The notes under the pieces are model-generated. The model was not told where the DNA came from. It ran no database searches and saw nothing but the letters and a program-made list of their open reading frames with translations. This document shows, piece after piece, positions 19,062-27,550 of a stretch of 64,000 nt of DNA. The DNA is from Bifidobacterium mongoliense DSM 21395 (lineage in GTDB: Bacteria > Actinomycetota > Actinomycetes > Actinomycetales > Bifidobacteriaceae), in NCBI RefSeq assembly GCF_000741285.1, contig NZ_JGZE01000004.1:124001-188000 (forward strand), read 5' to 3'. Numbering within the stretch: position 1 is the stretch's first letter; the number at the start of each line of letters is the position of its first letter. The translations under genes were made by a program, and so were the position numbers.

Positions 19062-19835
19062 TCACTGCCCGACGGCGGCGCGCTGCTCGATGAAGTCGGC
19101 GTGTGCCAACGCACGGACCACGGCGTCGTTCACCGTGGTCCGTGCGATGTCCGGTTTGGCGAACAACACCACGTTCCCCTCGAGCCCGTAGGGCGAGAAT
19201 CCGGTGAACCGGACGGCGGGGACCGGGGCGGGCAATGCCAGATCGCCCGTGGCGGCGATCACCGCGGCGGCGATGCGCCGGCTTACGTCGGCCGGATCGC
19301 TCTGCGCCTTCGCGGTGAACGGCACCAGCACGCAGGATTCGCTCAACGGCGTGATGCGTTGCAGCGATGAGGTGTTGAGCAGCGAGTTGGGGATCACCAG
19401 TTCGTTGCCACCCCGCTCGTGCACCACCGTCTGACGCCAGGTGATATCGACGACCGTCCCCGTCACGCCGGAGATCGTGATGGTGTCGCCCGGCACGATC
19501 ACCTTGCCGATCATGAGTCCGAATCCGCCCACGATGTTCGCGATGGTGTCCTTGAACCCCAGCGACAACGCCAGGCCGCCGACGCCGAGTGCGGTGATCA
19601 GGGTGGTGGGGTTGATGCCGAACACCGGTTGAAGCAGGAAGGTGACGGCAAAGAACCAGATGGTGGCGAGCGCGAGATTGACGAAAATGGAGGCGCTCGG
19701 AATCTGCGATTGGTCGAGGATGCGGCGCAGAACACGGCCCACGACCTTGGAGAGCACGGCGGCGATGACCACGACGGCCACAAGCAGGAGGATGCGGTCC
19801 GCATGCGACTGCGCCCATTGCCAGACGATCATCAT
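19062..19835 (-). CDS. MscS-family small-conductance mechanosensitive channel
   Basis: This 257-residue protein has an N-terminal membrane helix (about 8-28), a second helix pair (about 50-95) and the pore-lining helix ALGVGGLALSLGFKDTIANIVGG followed by a beta domain (IVPGDTITISGVTGTVVDITWRQ) and a C-terminal alpha/beta domain. It would release solutes on hypo-osmotic shock. ATG 19835 is preceded by GAGAAAGGG; an adjacent ATG at 19832 is possible. It starts 25 bp after the adenine deaminase gene on the same strand and is probably cotranscribed with it. Confidence 0.88.
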   Translation of the reverse strand: MMIVWQWAQSHADRILLLVAVVVIAAVLSKVVGRVLRRILDQSQIPSASIFVNLALATIWFFAVTFLLQPVFGINPTTLITALGVGGLALSLGFKDTIANIVGGFGLMIGKVIVPGDTITISGVTGTVVDITWRQTVVHERGGNELVIPNSLLNTSSLQRITPLSESCVLVPFTAKAQSDPADVSRRIAAAVIAATGDLALPAPVPAVRFTGFSPYGLEGNVVLFAKPDIARTTVNDAVVRALAHADFIEQRAAVGQ

Positions 19836-19860
19836 GATGGTCCCTTTCTCGGGTGAGGTG

Positions 19861-21030
19861 CTAGGCGAGTGTCGAGTCGGGATGTGCGGTGCCTTCGATG
19901 GCCGCCGTCGCGCGCCAGGCGTCGAATTCCTCCAGCAATGCTCGCTGTCGTGTCTCACTGGCGAAGGAGCCGGTGATGGAGGCGCGGGCGCACCGTGCCA
20001 GGTCCTCGAGCGTGTAACCGATGTCGTACAGGGCCTGATAGTTGTCGCCGATGTACCCGCCGAAATACGCGGGATCGTCGGAGTTGACGGTGACGACGAC
20101 GCCGGCGTCCAGGTAGCGGCGGATCGGCAGATCGCGCAGATCGTCGACCACGTTGAGCCGCAGGTTCGACAGCGGGCACATCGTCAGCGGCACGCGTGCC
20201 TTGACGAGGCGTCCGACGAGCGTCTCGTCGTCGATCGCCCGGCACCCATGATCGATTCGTTCGGCGCGTAGCAGGTCGAGCGCTTCGCCGACGTAGTCCG
20301 CGGGCCCTTCCTCGCCGGCGTGCGCCACCACGCGCAGTCCCATGCGTCGGGCACGGGCGAAGACTTTGGTGAACAACGAGGGCGGGTATCCCACCTCCGC
20401 CGAGTCCAGGCCGATGCCGACGAGGTCCCCGACCCGCAGGGCGATGCGATCGAGCAATGCCTCCGCCGAGTCCACGGGCATGTCACGCACGATGCACACG
20501 ATGAGCGATCCGGTGATGCCGTGGCGTTCCCCGCCGATACGTAGGCCTTCGATCAGGCCGTCCATGACGGTGTCAAGCGAGATGCCGTTGGCCATATGCA
20601 CCTGGGGATCGAAGAAGATCTCGGCGTGACGCACCCCGTCCGCGGCAGCGCGATCGAGGTAGTCGAGCATGAGGTCACGGAAGTCGTCGGCGGTCCTGAG
20701 CACGCCCATCAGCTGGTAGTACAGGTCCAGGAACGATTGCAGGTTGCTGAACTCGTACTGCTGTCTCAGGGTTCCCAGGTCCTTCCACGGCAGGGTGACG
20801 CCATTGCGGCGGGCCAGTCGCAATGCCAGTTCCGGTTCGAGCGTTCCTTCGATGTGCAGATGCAGTTCCGCTTTGGGCATGCGGCGTAGCATCTCCACGG
20901 TCGCTTTCGAAGCCGCTGCAGAGATCGGTCCATCGACCGGTGCGTTCGTGGAGGCGTCGTGCGTGGGTGTATTCGAGGATGCGTGTGGGGCGGCGGGGAT
21001 CGTATCGCGATATGCCTGGGCTTCGTCCAT
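19861..21030 (-). CDS. Adenine deaminase-type member of the adenosine deaminase superfamily
   Basis: This 389-residue TIM-barrel amidohydrolase has the full deaminase metal site: LHLHIEG (HxH), VVAHAGEEGPADYVGEAL (His and general acid Glu), RIDHGCR and VTVNSDDPAYFGGY. The HAGEEGP and SDDPAYFGGY wording is that of the Aah1-like group shown to deaminate adenine rather than adenosine, which usually has HAGE-GGPESV and TDDP. Adenine to hypoxanthine is therefore the favoured reaction. An unconserved 50-residue N-terminal tail precedes the domain. ATG 21030 has AAAGG at good spacing; ATG 21048 is the alternative. The mscS-like gene follows after 25 bp. Confidence 0.83.
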   Translation of the reverse strand: MDEAQAYRDTIPAAPHASSNTPTHDASTNAPVDGPISAAASKATVEMLRRMPKAELHLHIEGTLEPELALRLARRNGVTLPWKDLGTLRQQYEFSNLQSFLDLYYQLMGVLRTADDFRDLMLDYLDRAAADGVRHAEIFFDPQVHMANGISLDTVMDGLIEGLRIGGERHGITGSLIVCIVRDMPVDSAEALLDRIALRVGDLVGIGLDSAEVGYPPSLFTKVFARARRMGLRVVAHAGEEGPADYVGEALDLLRAERIDHGCRAIDDETLVGRLVKARVPLTMCPLSNLRLNVVDDLRDLPIRRYLDAGVVVTVNSDDPAYFGGYIGDNYQALYDIGYTLEDLARCARASITGSFASETRQRALLEEFDAWRATAAIEGTAHPDSTLA

Positions 21031-21153
21031 GGGCGGGCGACCTTTCATACGGCACGGCAGTGGCCGTGCGGTGCGGGATATGTGCTGCGCCCCAGTGTAG
21101 TGCGCCCAGGTCCAGCCGTGCCGTGCGCCATGGCGGACCTCGGCCGAGACGGG

Positions 21154-22449
21154 TCAGGATGCGGTGGGGACCGGCCCTGAGGGTGCACCGCCCGTGGGAT
21201 GCACGGGGACGGACGAGGGTGTGACGGAGTCGGCCGCATCATCGCCCGAGATGTGTTGCGTGCCACGGAAGGTGTGGTCGAATCGCGCCCTGATGAGCAG
21301 ATTCGCCGCGAACAGGATGTTGCGCCGGTCCTCGTCGGAGAGTCCCGCGAATCGGCCGATCATCTCGGGCAGCACCCGGGGGAAGGAGGCCATCATCGTC
21401 GTGAACCCCTCGGCGCCGGTCGCATGGAGCACGGAGAAGAGGGCGTCGACGGTCCGGTGTCGCTGTTCGGTGCTCATCCCGCGCAGCCAGGTGTTGAGAC
21501 TGGTATTGAAATAGCGCGAACCGGGCGATACCGCGGGAAGTTCCACGAAACCGTCGCCTTCCACCTGCCAGGAGAAGGCCAGATGCTGCATGATCCCCCG
21601 TTGATCCGATTGCACGACCCTACTGGGTTCGGGCGTCTCCAGAATCATGCCGACGATGGAGGAACTGGGCACGATCTTGTCGATCCTCGAGATGAGCGAT
21701 CGGTAGCGCTCGCCGCACACGACCTCTTCGGGAAACCCGGGGCCGTCCAGGCTGTAGACGCGCGTGATGCGCGCATCGAGGTCCCCGGAGGCATGCAATG
21801 CGGCGTAGACGGCCAGATTGCCGCCTTTGGAATGTCCCATCAGCGTGATGGGGCCCTGCCAGAGCGCGGCCACCGAGGCGAGGTAGTCGGCGGCGGATTC
21901 CTGTGCCGGAACCGGGTACTGGAACGCCATGTTGAAGTCCTCCTTCCACCCGACGAAGGAATCGTCCGTGCCTTGGAAGGCGATGGCCAGGGTGCCGTCG
22001 GGAAGACGGAAGGTTTCGGCCGCGAACTGGGTCTGGTGCTCCGCGCTGAAACGACGGTCGAACGCCGCGACCTCGATGCCCGAAAAGCGTGGGTTGCGTC
22101 CCGCCTTGGCATACAGTGCCATGGTCAGGTGCGGGTCGGTCAACCCCTTGGGGCCGTGGCCCTCGATGAATTCGTGGCGCTCCAGACGCTCGGTGAGCGC
22201 GTCGAGCCGGGTGCCGGGGAAGGGGGCACGGCGCAGCGGCCGCCACGCGGCGATGGGGTGCATGGGGTCGATGAGCTTGAGCCGTGAGCGCAGCGTGCCG
22301 TACCGGCGCTGCACACCGGCCAGGTCGGTGACGGTGTCAGGCATGTCCTGATAGGCGAGACTGGAGAGGATCAGCGCGTCGACGGCGTTGAACGGTCGTT
22401 CGTCGAATCCGTGGCGTTCCCGCTCGGCGTAGTCGAGTATGGTACCCAT
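21154..22449 (-). CDS. Mbeg1-like (DUF2974) alpha/beta hydrolase
   Basis: This 431-residue cytoplasmic protein has the lipase-like core: FNAVDALILSSLAYQD near the start, IAFQGTDDSFVGWKEDFNM (oxyanion region) and the nucleophile elbow ITLMGHSKGGNLAVYAAL, then YSLDGPGF. The catalytic Ser lies in GHSKGG. The family is common in Firmicutes and actinobacteria with no defined substrate. The Met of MGTILDYAERER at 22449 follows GGAGG; the longer frame reading through 22512 overlaps the divergent promoter. The C-terminal 30 residues are disordered. Confidence 0.8.
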   Translation of the reverse strand: MGTILDYAERERHGFDERPFNAVDALILSSLAYQDMPDTVTDLAGVQRRYGTLRSRLKLIDPMHPIAAWRPLRRAPFPGTRLDALTERLERHEFIEGHGPKGLTDPHLTMALYAKAGRNPRFSGIEVAAFDRRFSAEHQTQFAAETFRLPDGTLAIAFQGTDDSFVGWKEDFNMAFQYPVPAQESAADYLASVAALWQGPITLMGHSKGGNLAVYAALHASGDLDARITRVYSLDGPGFPEEVVCGERYRSLISRIDKIVPSSSIVGMILETPEPSRVVQSDQRGIMQHLAFSWQVEGDGFVELPAVSPGSRYFNTSLNTWLRGMSTEQRHRTVDALFSVLHATGAEGFTTMMASFPRVLPEMIGRFAGLSDEDRRNILFAANLLIRARFDHTFRGTQHISGDDAADSVTPSSVPVHPTGGAPSGPVPTAS

Positions 22450-22574
22450 GCCGCCCTCCTGGCCCGGGCCCGCGCCCGCTGTCTCCGATGGTAGACGATG
22501 ATGGATGCGCACGGACGCCGTCGGACTCGCCCTCCGTGTCGCGTAGGATGTCTTGCATCGGAGAGGAGCATCGC

Positions 22575-23798
22575 ATGGTAATGGATACGACGCCGCAAGG
22601 CAGGGACGGCATCGATATGCTGGTCGGCGGGTTCGGCCCGCTCAACGGCCAGAACAGTCGTGGTGTGGAGCGGTATCGCCTGGTCCGGGGCGTGGGGGAG
22701 GCCGACGACGTGGCACTCGACCATCTCGGGCTGCTCGTCCCGCTCGCTTCGCCCACGTGGCTGGCTCGCGAGGGCGACATGGTCTACGCGGTGTTGGAGA
22801 ACACCGGGGAGATAGCCAGTCTGCGCCTCGTGCGCGAGACCGGTGGCTGGCATGCGGTCGTCGAGGGCACCGTGCCGGTGCGGGGATCAGGACCGACCCA
22901 TGCGGCGGTGGCGGTCGACGACCGTGGCGTGCGTCATCTCATCGCCGCGAATTACGGTGACGGCTCGCTCAGCGTGCACGGCGTGGGTGCCGATGGGGTG
23001 GTCGGTGCGGCCGAGCAATGGCTCGAGGGTGAGGGCGGTGGACCGCTGCCGGCGCAGCAGGGGCCGCACGCCCATTGGGTCCTGCCGTTGCCCGATGGTC
23101 GTGTGCTCAGCACCGATCTGGGAGCCGATCGCATTCGCGTGCATCGCTGGAGCGACGGCCGGTTGGTGCGGACCGGGGCGGTGCGGCTCAAGCCCGGCAC
23201 CGGTCCCCGTGACATGCATCTGCTGCCCACCCGGAGTGATGGCTGGCGTGTCGCCGTCGTCGATGAATGGGGATGCGGCGTCACGGTGTTGCGTGGGGGA
23301 GCGGCCGACGATGATGATATTCGCGTCGTCGGCACCGTCGATCTGGGTGGCGACGACATCGATCAGGCGGCCTCGTTGGCTTACGTGCCCATCAGTCGCG
23401 GAGGCAAGGTCGGTGACACTGCCGGTGACGGGACCGGCGGTACGGCCGGCGGTGGCAAGGTCGATGGAGGCGCAGCGTCCGGTGCCGATGCAGCCGTCGA
23501 TGCAGCCATTGAGGGATTCGCCTATGTCGGCCTGCGCGGTTCCGACCGCATCGTGACGCTGTCCTGGGACGGCGAGTCCCTCGCCCGTCTCGACCATCCC
23601 TGGATAGCGGGCTGGCGGGGTCGCGGCGTCTCCTGCGGCGGTGGCCGGCCGCGGCAGATATGTGCCGTGGGAGGTCTTCTGGTGGTATCGAACGAGACCT
23701 CGGACAGCCTGGCGGTCATGACCGTGGGCGCCGACGGGGAGCCGAGGCAGGTCGCCTCCGTCGACGCCCCGTCGCCCACCGTGGTGCTGCCGCTCTGA
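22575..23798 (+). CDS. Lactonase-family beta-propeller protein (6-phosphogluconolactonase-like)
   Basis: This 407-residue protein resembles the seven-bladed YbhE-type 6-phosphogluconolactonase: DMLVGGFGPLNGQNSRGV, GSGPTHAAVAVDDRG, ANYGDGSLSVHGV, QQGPHAHWVLPLPDGR, STDLGADRIRVH and GTGPRDMHLLPT, with the His and Arg residues of the family. A Gly/Ala/Asp-rich low-complexity insertion lies around residues 275-315. It would hydrolyse a sugar lactone; bifidobacteria lack a complete oxidative pentose pathway, so the physiological lactone is unclear. ATG 22575 follows GAGAGGAGC. Confidence 0.75.
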   Translation: MVMDTTPQGRDGIDMLVGGFGPLNGQNSRGVERYRLVRGVGEADDVALDHLGLLVPLASPTWLAREGDMVYAVLENTGEIASLRLVRETGGWHAVVEGTVPVRGSGPTHAAVAVDDRGVRHLIAANYGDGSLSVHGVGADGVVGAAEQWLEGEGGGPLPAQQGPHAHWVLPLPDGRVLSTDLGADRIRVHRWSDGRLVRTGAVRLKPGTGPRDMHLLPTRSDGWRVAVVDEWGCGVTVLRGGAADDDDIRVVGTVDLGGDDIDQAASLAYVPISRGGKVGDTAGDGTGGTAGGGKVDGGAASGADAAVDAAIEGFAYVGLRGSDRIVTLSWDGESLARLDHPWIAGWRGRGVSCGGGRPRQICAVGGLLVVSNETSDSLAVMTVGADGEPRQVASVDAPSPTVVLPL

Positions 23799-23847
23799 GG
23801 CCACCACTTTGAGGCTGACGCCCTGGACGCTGCGATCGGGGCGCCGG

Positions 23848-24912
23848 TCAGTCGTGATCCGTGCCGTCGCCCGACCACCGGTGATCACGCAGGAGCGCCA
23901 TGACCGGCTCGCGTTCGGGGCAGTGCGGTATGCCGTCGACGTGATGTTCGATGGCGAGCGCCGCCGCGGCGTTGGCGATGGTGACCGCGTCGAGCAACGA
24001 CCATCCCTGCGCCAGCATGGCGCAGAGCACTCCGGTGTGGCTGGCGCCGGCGGATCTGATATGCACGGGTTTGACGGGGAATCCCATGATGTGGGTGACC
24101 AGACCGCCCGGCTCGCGCACCCATGCGCCTCGTGCCCCGGCCCGCAAGACCAGCGGGGCGCGCAGCACCGCGCCGAGCGCCGTGCACAGCGCGAGCATCG
24201 ACTGGTCGAAGCCGCCGCCCACGGTCAGCTGTGGCTTTTCGTCCACGGTGACCCCGAGGCGTGCGGCGAGCGTCGTGGCCTCCTGGCGGTTGCACGACCA
24301 GGTCGGTTGGGAGAGGATCATATCCTCGAGCAGGTGGTCGTTCACCAACTCGAGGGTGTTGGTCGGGTTGAGCACGATGGTGTAGGCGCGGTGTCTGGGA
24401 TCGCGCAGCGTGCGGCGGAAGAAGGCCTCGACCCCCGCGGCGGGGTGGTCGAGCAGGGTGTTGTCGCTGATGTGCACGACGTCGCCCGCTTCGGGGTGGA
24501 TGTCGTCGAACGTGTCGGCTCCTCCCTGTGCCTCCGCGCCGTACGGCGCGATGAAGGTCTTGCGTTCGCCGTCGGTGAGGACCAGGCGCATGCCGGTGTC
24601 GGTGTCGATCCGGTCCTGGCCGATATGGCCGATGCCGTGCCGGGACAGGGCGGCGCGCACTGTGGCGGCCATCATGCCCTGTCCGATGATGCCGGCGTGC
24701 TCGGACGGTGAGCCCATGCGTTTCGCGGCGATCAGCACCCGGTAGCTGCCGCCGATGGATTGGCTGACGCTGCGGGGGACGATAAAGTCGCCCAGACGGG
24801 GCAACGCGTCGACGTTCATCATGATGTCGACCCAGATCTGTCCGAGCGACATCACGACGGGGGTGTGCTCGGCGCGGCCGTGACCGCCCGAGGTTGGTGT
24901 GATCTGCGACAT
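23848..24912 (-). CDS. Atypical PfkB/ribokinase-fold protein lacking the catalytic Asp
   Basis: The 354-residue sequence follows the ribokinase fold: SLGQIWVDIMMNVDALPRLGD at the N-terminus, a GIIGQGMMAATVRAALSRHG block, and a C-terminal segment matching the nucleotide site. Both PfkB signatures are degraded. The first reads GGSYRVLIAAKRMG, without the Asn of GGxxxN, and the second reads RSAGASHTGVLCAM where GAGD is expected, so the catalytic base is Ala or His depending on alignment. It may be a pseudokinase or sugar-binding regulator. GGAGG supports ATG 24912. The codons at this site were checked on the minus strand and give no sign of a frameshift. Confidence 0.72.
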   Translation of the reverse strand: MSQITPTSGGHGRAEHTPVVMSLGQIWVDIMMNVDALPRLGDFIVPRSVSQSIGGSYRVLIAAKRMGSPSEHAGIIGQGMMAATVRAALSRHGIGHIGQDRIDTDTGMRLVLTDGERKTFIAPYGAEAQGGADTFDDIHPEAGDVVHISDNTLLDHPAAGVEAFFRRTLRDPRHRAYTIVLNPTNTLELVNDHLLEDMILSQPTWSCNRQEATTLAARLGVTVDEKPQLTVGGGFDQSMLALCTALGAVLRAPLVLRAGARGAWVREPGGLVTHIMGFPVKPVHIRSAGASHTGVLCAMLAQGWSLLDAVTIANAAAALAIEHHVDGIPHCPEREPVMALLRDHRWSGDGTDHD

Positions 24913-25062
24913 TGCGACCTCCTTGTGACATTCCTGTGCGATGACATGGATGCCCGGGATTGCACCGGTCATTCAGGTATAGCGCACGCGCATGGGTGTC
25001 TCCTGAATATCGGTGGAGCCTCGCGGTTCCTTCACGCGTGGAGCGCCGTCGGCCGACCGCGG

Positions 25063-25091
25063 TTGCGCGATGTCGGGCCCGGTTGTACACT
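25063..25091 (+). promoter_or_regulatory. rpmB promoter
   Basis: TTGCGC (25063-25068) and TACACT (25086-25091) are 17 bp apart, a good housekeeping promoter. The leader to the rpmB ATG is about 72 nt. Confidence 0.6.
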
Positions 25092-25170
25092 TGTGTAGTT
25101 GTGTGTTCGCGTGCATGCCCGCATGTGCGTAATCACCAAGACTTGCAAGTCAAAGAATAGGGAGTTCATT

Positions 25171-25365
25171 ATGGCAGCTCGTTGCGCAGTGTGCGGCAAG
25201 GGACCGCAGACCGGTTTCACCGTCTCGCACTCACATATCCGCAATAAGCGCACCTTCCGTCCGAACCTGCAGCCGGTGCGTACCACTGTTGACGGCGAGA
25301 ACGTTCGCGTTCGCGTATGCGTCAAGTGCATCAAGGCTGGCAAGGTTCAGCGCGTGGCCGCGTGA
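25171..25365 (+). CDS. rpmB: 50S ribosomal protein L28
   Basis: The 64-residue protein is L28 of the zinc-ribbon type: [11 protein letters not shown] at the N-terminus and [13 protein letters not shown] near the C-terminus supply four Cys, with the conserved [16 protein letters not shown] between. GGGAG precedes ATG 25171; the open frame to 25099 runs through the promoter region. It is monocistronic, with a terminator 38 bp downstream. The zinc-binding form is the one replaced by a Cys-free paralogue during zinc starvation in some actinobacteria. Confidence 0.97.
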   Translation: MAARCAVCGKGPQTGFTVSHSHIRNKRTFRPNLQPVRTTVDGENVRVRVCVKCIKAGKVQRVAA

Positions 25366-25403
25366 ATCGCGAGATATACTACCGTTAGGTAATCGTGAAG
25401 ATG

Positions 25404-25437
25404 CGAACCCCGACAATCGTAAGGTTGCCGGGGTTCG
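25404..25437 (+). terminator. rpmB terminator hairpin
   Basis: CGAACCCCG (25404-25412) pairs perfectly with CGGGGTTCG (25429-25437) across a 16-nt loop, followed by a short T-rich stretch. Confidence 0.8.
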
Positions 25438-25540
25438 TTGTATGTGGTGTTCTGTCGTGTGTTGGCGGGAAGGCGTTGCGTGCCCATGAGCTGCGTCGTT
25501 GGCGTGCTGCGGAACGATAAATTGATTCTATTTATGATAT

Positions 25541-25558
25541 AGTTTCTATTATGAAACT
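25541..25558 (+). promoter_or_regulatory. Palindrome overlapping the MarR start codon
   Basis: AGTTTC-TATTAT-GAAACT is a perfect inverted repeat with the ATG at 25551 inside it, next to TATAGT (25538-25543). TTCTATT-ATGA words recur at 25526 and 25544. It is a likely autorepressor site. Confidence 0.5.
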
Positions 25559-25994
25559 AAGTGATACAACTTCGTCATCGTTCGGTGAGTCTCTTATGCT
25601 GTTGCAGTGCGAGTTCGTCGCCGAGCGGAACCGCGTGAATCCGCAGAACATCAACTGGCTGCAATACGATATCATGTTCGCGTTGCGTGATGGGGCGTGC
25701 CTGCCCTCCATGTTGAGCGAGCGTTTGGGGATTGCGCGCTCGAAACTATCGAAGAATCTTGGCGCCCTGAAAACACTGGGCTACGTTGAGCAGGTTCCGG
25801 GTGTTGGTGATCGACGGGAGTTGCGGACGACCCTGTCTGATGCTGGAATGACATGTATGCGCGATGTTGATCGGCAGCATCAGGAGCTTGCGGATGTTGC
25901 ACGGTCCGTCTGGTCCGACGGCGAGCAGACCCAGTTCGAAGAACTGTCGCAAAGACTGATCGATGCGCTTCGCAGGAACAGGATCGCCCAATGA
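25551..25994 (+). CDS. MarR-family transcriptional regulator
   Basis: This 147-residue winged-helix protein has the MarR layout: helices, then MLSERLGIARSKLSKNLGALKTLGYVEQVPGVGDRRELR as the recognition helix and wing, and a C-terminal dimer helix. The DxR wing motif (GDRRELR) is kept. Its stop overlaps the start of a UvrA-like ATPase by ATGA, an arrangement seen for regulator plus efflux or drug-protection ATPase pairs. The DNA here is visibly less GC-rich than its neighbours, which suggests transfer. With the partner gene broken, its remaining role may be only self-control. Confidence 0.82.
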   Translation: MKLSDTTSSSFGESLMLLQCEFVAERNRVNPQNINWLQYDIMFALRDGACLPSMLSERLGIARSKLSKNLGALKTLGYVEQVPGVGDRRELRTTLSDAGMTCMRDVDRQHQELADVARSVWSDGEQTQFEELSQRLIDALRRNRIAQ

Positions 25995-26742
25995 GCAATC
26001 ACGAGATCATCATCGAGCACGCGGCCACCAATAATCTCAAGAACGTGTCGGTACGCATTCCCAAGCATGAAATCACGGCGGTCACTGGCGTATCCGGTTC
26101 TGGAAAGTCATCGCTCGTGTTTTCGACACTAGCTGCCCAGTCCCAGAGAAGCGTGAACAAATCATACAGTGCCTACGTTCAGCAGTTGTTGCCCAAATAT
26201 CCGCTTCCCTCAGTCGAGCGCATGGAAAATGTGCCCTTCTCGTTAGTGGTCGGGCAAAAACCCATAGGCGGCAATGCGCGTTCCACGGTCGGAACGTACA
26301 GCGATCTCTATACCCCTCTGCGGCTTCTGTTCTCCAGAATCGCCAAGCCTTTCATCGGGTACTCGATGGCATACTCCTTCAACACGCCATCGGGCATGTG
26401 CCCGAGATGCCAAGGGTTGGGGTGTAGTCAGGACCATAGTTCCCGAATCACTGCTTGACATGTCGAAGTCGCTGAACCAAGGTGCCATCCGTTTCCCCAC
26501 CTTCCAGCCTGGTGGATGGAGGTTGACGAGATACACGGAATCCGGATTCTTCGACAATGATGCACCCTTACGGGGGTGGTCTGCTGGGCTGATGGATCTG
26601 CTGATGCACGGGAAGAAGCAGAAGCCGGAACATCACTCTGTCCAATGGCATAAGAGCGCAAGCTATGAACATGACACATGGCGACGATGACTTCGGGGTA
26701 ATCGTCATCGAACACACTCCATGGGGTGCCCAGCGGACATGA
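25991..26742 (+). pseudogene. UvrA-like ABC ATPase, broken and internally deleted
   Basis: Residues 1-135 in the first frame (from ATG 25991) are the N-terminus of the short UvrA-like family: NNLKNVSVRIPKHEITAVTG, Walker A GVSGSGKSS, the ARSTVGTYSDLY block and zinc-type CPRCQGLG. At about 26410-26430 the homology moves to another frame (VVRTIVPESLLDMSKSLNQ, then TESGFFDNDAPLRGW). A third frame carries DFGVIVIEH, the conserved end of the UvrA C-terminal ATPase, at 26680-26715. Some 400 or more residues of the middle are missing. Intact relatives are about 750 residues and are linked to drug resistance rather than repair. Confidence 0.8.
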
Positions 26743-26903
26743 ACGCCAGATGCGAACGGCTGTTCAACGACCGTGTGTTGAGCGTGAAGGCGCACCGTCA
26801 CGAATCGGATCGTCCGCTGGATATGATCCGCGACGGAGACGTGTGGAATCTCGACCGGCTGGGCGGGAGCGTACCGAACCTCGTGGATCTGCTGATCTCA
26901 TGA
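26739..26903 (+). pseudogene. Possible remnant ORF of unknown origin
   Basis: A 54-codon frame (NARCERLFNDRVLSVKAHRH, then DMIRDGDVWNLDRLGG) starts at the end of the UvrA-like remnant. It has no ribosome site and no family recognised. It is probably the tail of another decayed gene in the same patch. Confidence 0.3.
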
Positions 26904-27028
26904 GCCTCCTGCAGTGCACGACAGTCGGGTTTACAAGCCTGACCGAGAACATGGATGCCCCACGTTCGGAGGCGTGCTGGTCTTCGACGTGTTCTCCGCC
27001 ATATGGTGGTGTTCATTATCATAGTGGT

Positions 27029-27445
27029 ATGGGCATGCGTCGTGGTGTGAAGATGGGGATCTGCTGGGTGGTCGGGGCGTTGGCGGTCATCGCCGTCGTC
27101 GCGTTCCTCGCGTGGCGCCGGTGGACCTGTCGCGAGGTGCCCGCGTCCGGTCCGTTCACGGCGGGTGCGCTGCACGGGGGCGTGAGGCATATCGAGCATG
27201 ACGTGTCCTTCATGCGGGGCTGCTCCATCAAGGCGATATCGTACGTGGGGCCCGGGTCGCCGGACGGGGAAGGGGCCAACGACTCGAACCTGGCCACTTT
27301 CCTCATGTCGTATGCGTGCGACACGTTCAATGCCTGGACGATGTCCATGTCGCCCAGAGGCTCCTACGTATACGTGCTCGAGCATGCTCCCGACAGGTCG
27401 TCGGATGGGAGCGGGTGGGTGACGCGTTCATTCGGCAACGGGTGA
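27029..27445 (+). CDS. Small membrane-anchored hypothetical protein
   Basis: This 138-residue protein has a basic start (MRRGVK), one hydrophobic segment (about 10-30, ICWVVGALAVIAVVAFLAW) and an extracytoplasmic domain with three Cys. The segment could be an anchor or an uncleaved signal. No family was recognised. A TATCAT -10 (27017-27022) lies 6 nt before ATG 27029, so it may be leaderless. It sits between the decayed patch and recG. Confidence 0.5.
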   Translation: MGMRRGVKMGICWVVGALAVIAVVAFLAWRRWTCREVPASGPFTAGALHGGVRHIEHDVSFMRGCSIKAISYVGPGSPDGEGANDSNLATFLMSYACDTFNAWTMSMSPRGSYVYVLEHAPDRSSDGSGWVTRSFGNG

Positions 27446-27550
27446 ACGCGTCGATGACCGCCGGCGCCTGCCATAAAACCCAAGAGCAATACCGATGCCA
27501 TGCAGATACCGATCCAGACCCGTATCCGGCTGTCGGCCTCGCTGGCGACA

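Noticed and set aside
23410-23510. Frameshift in the lactonase gene
   Set aside because: The Gly/Ala/Asp-rich stretch looked like an error, but the propeller sequence resumes in the same frame, so it is an in-frame low-complexity insertion.
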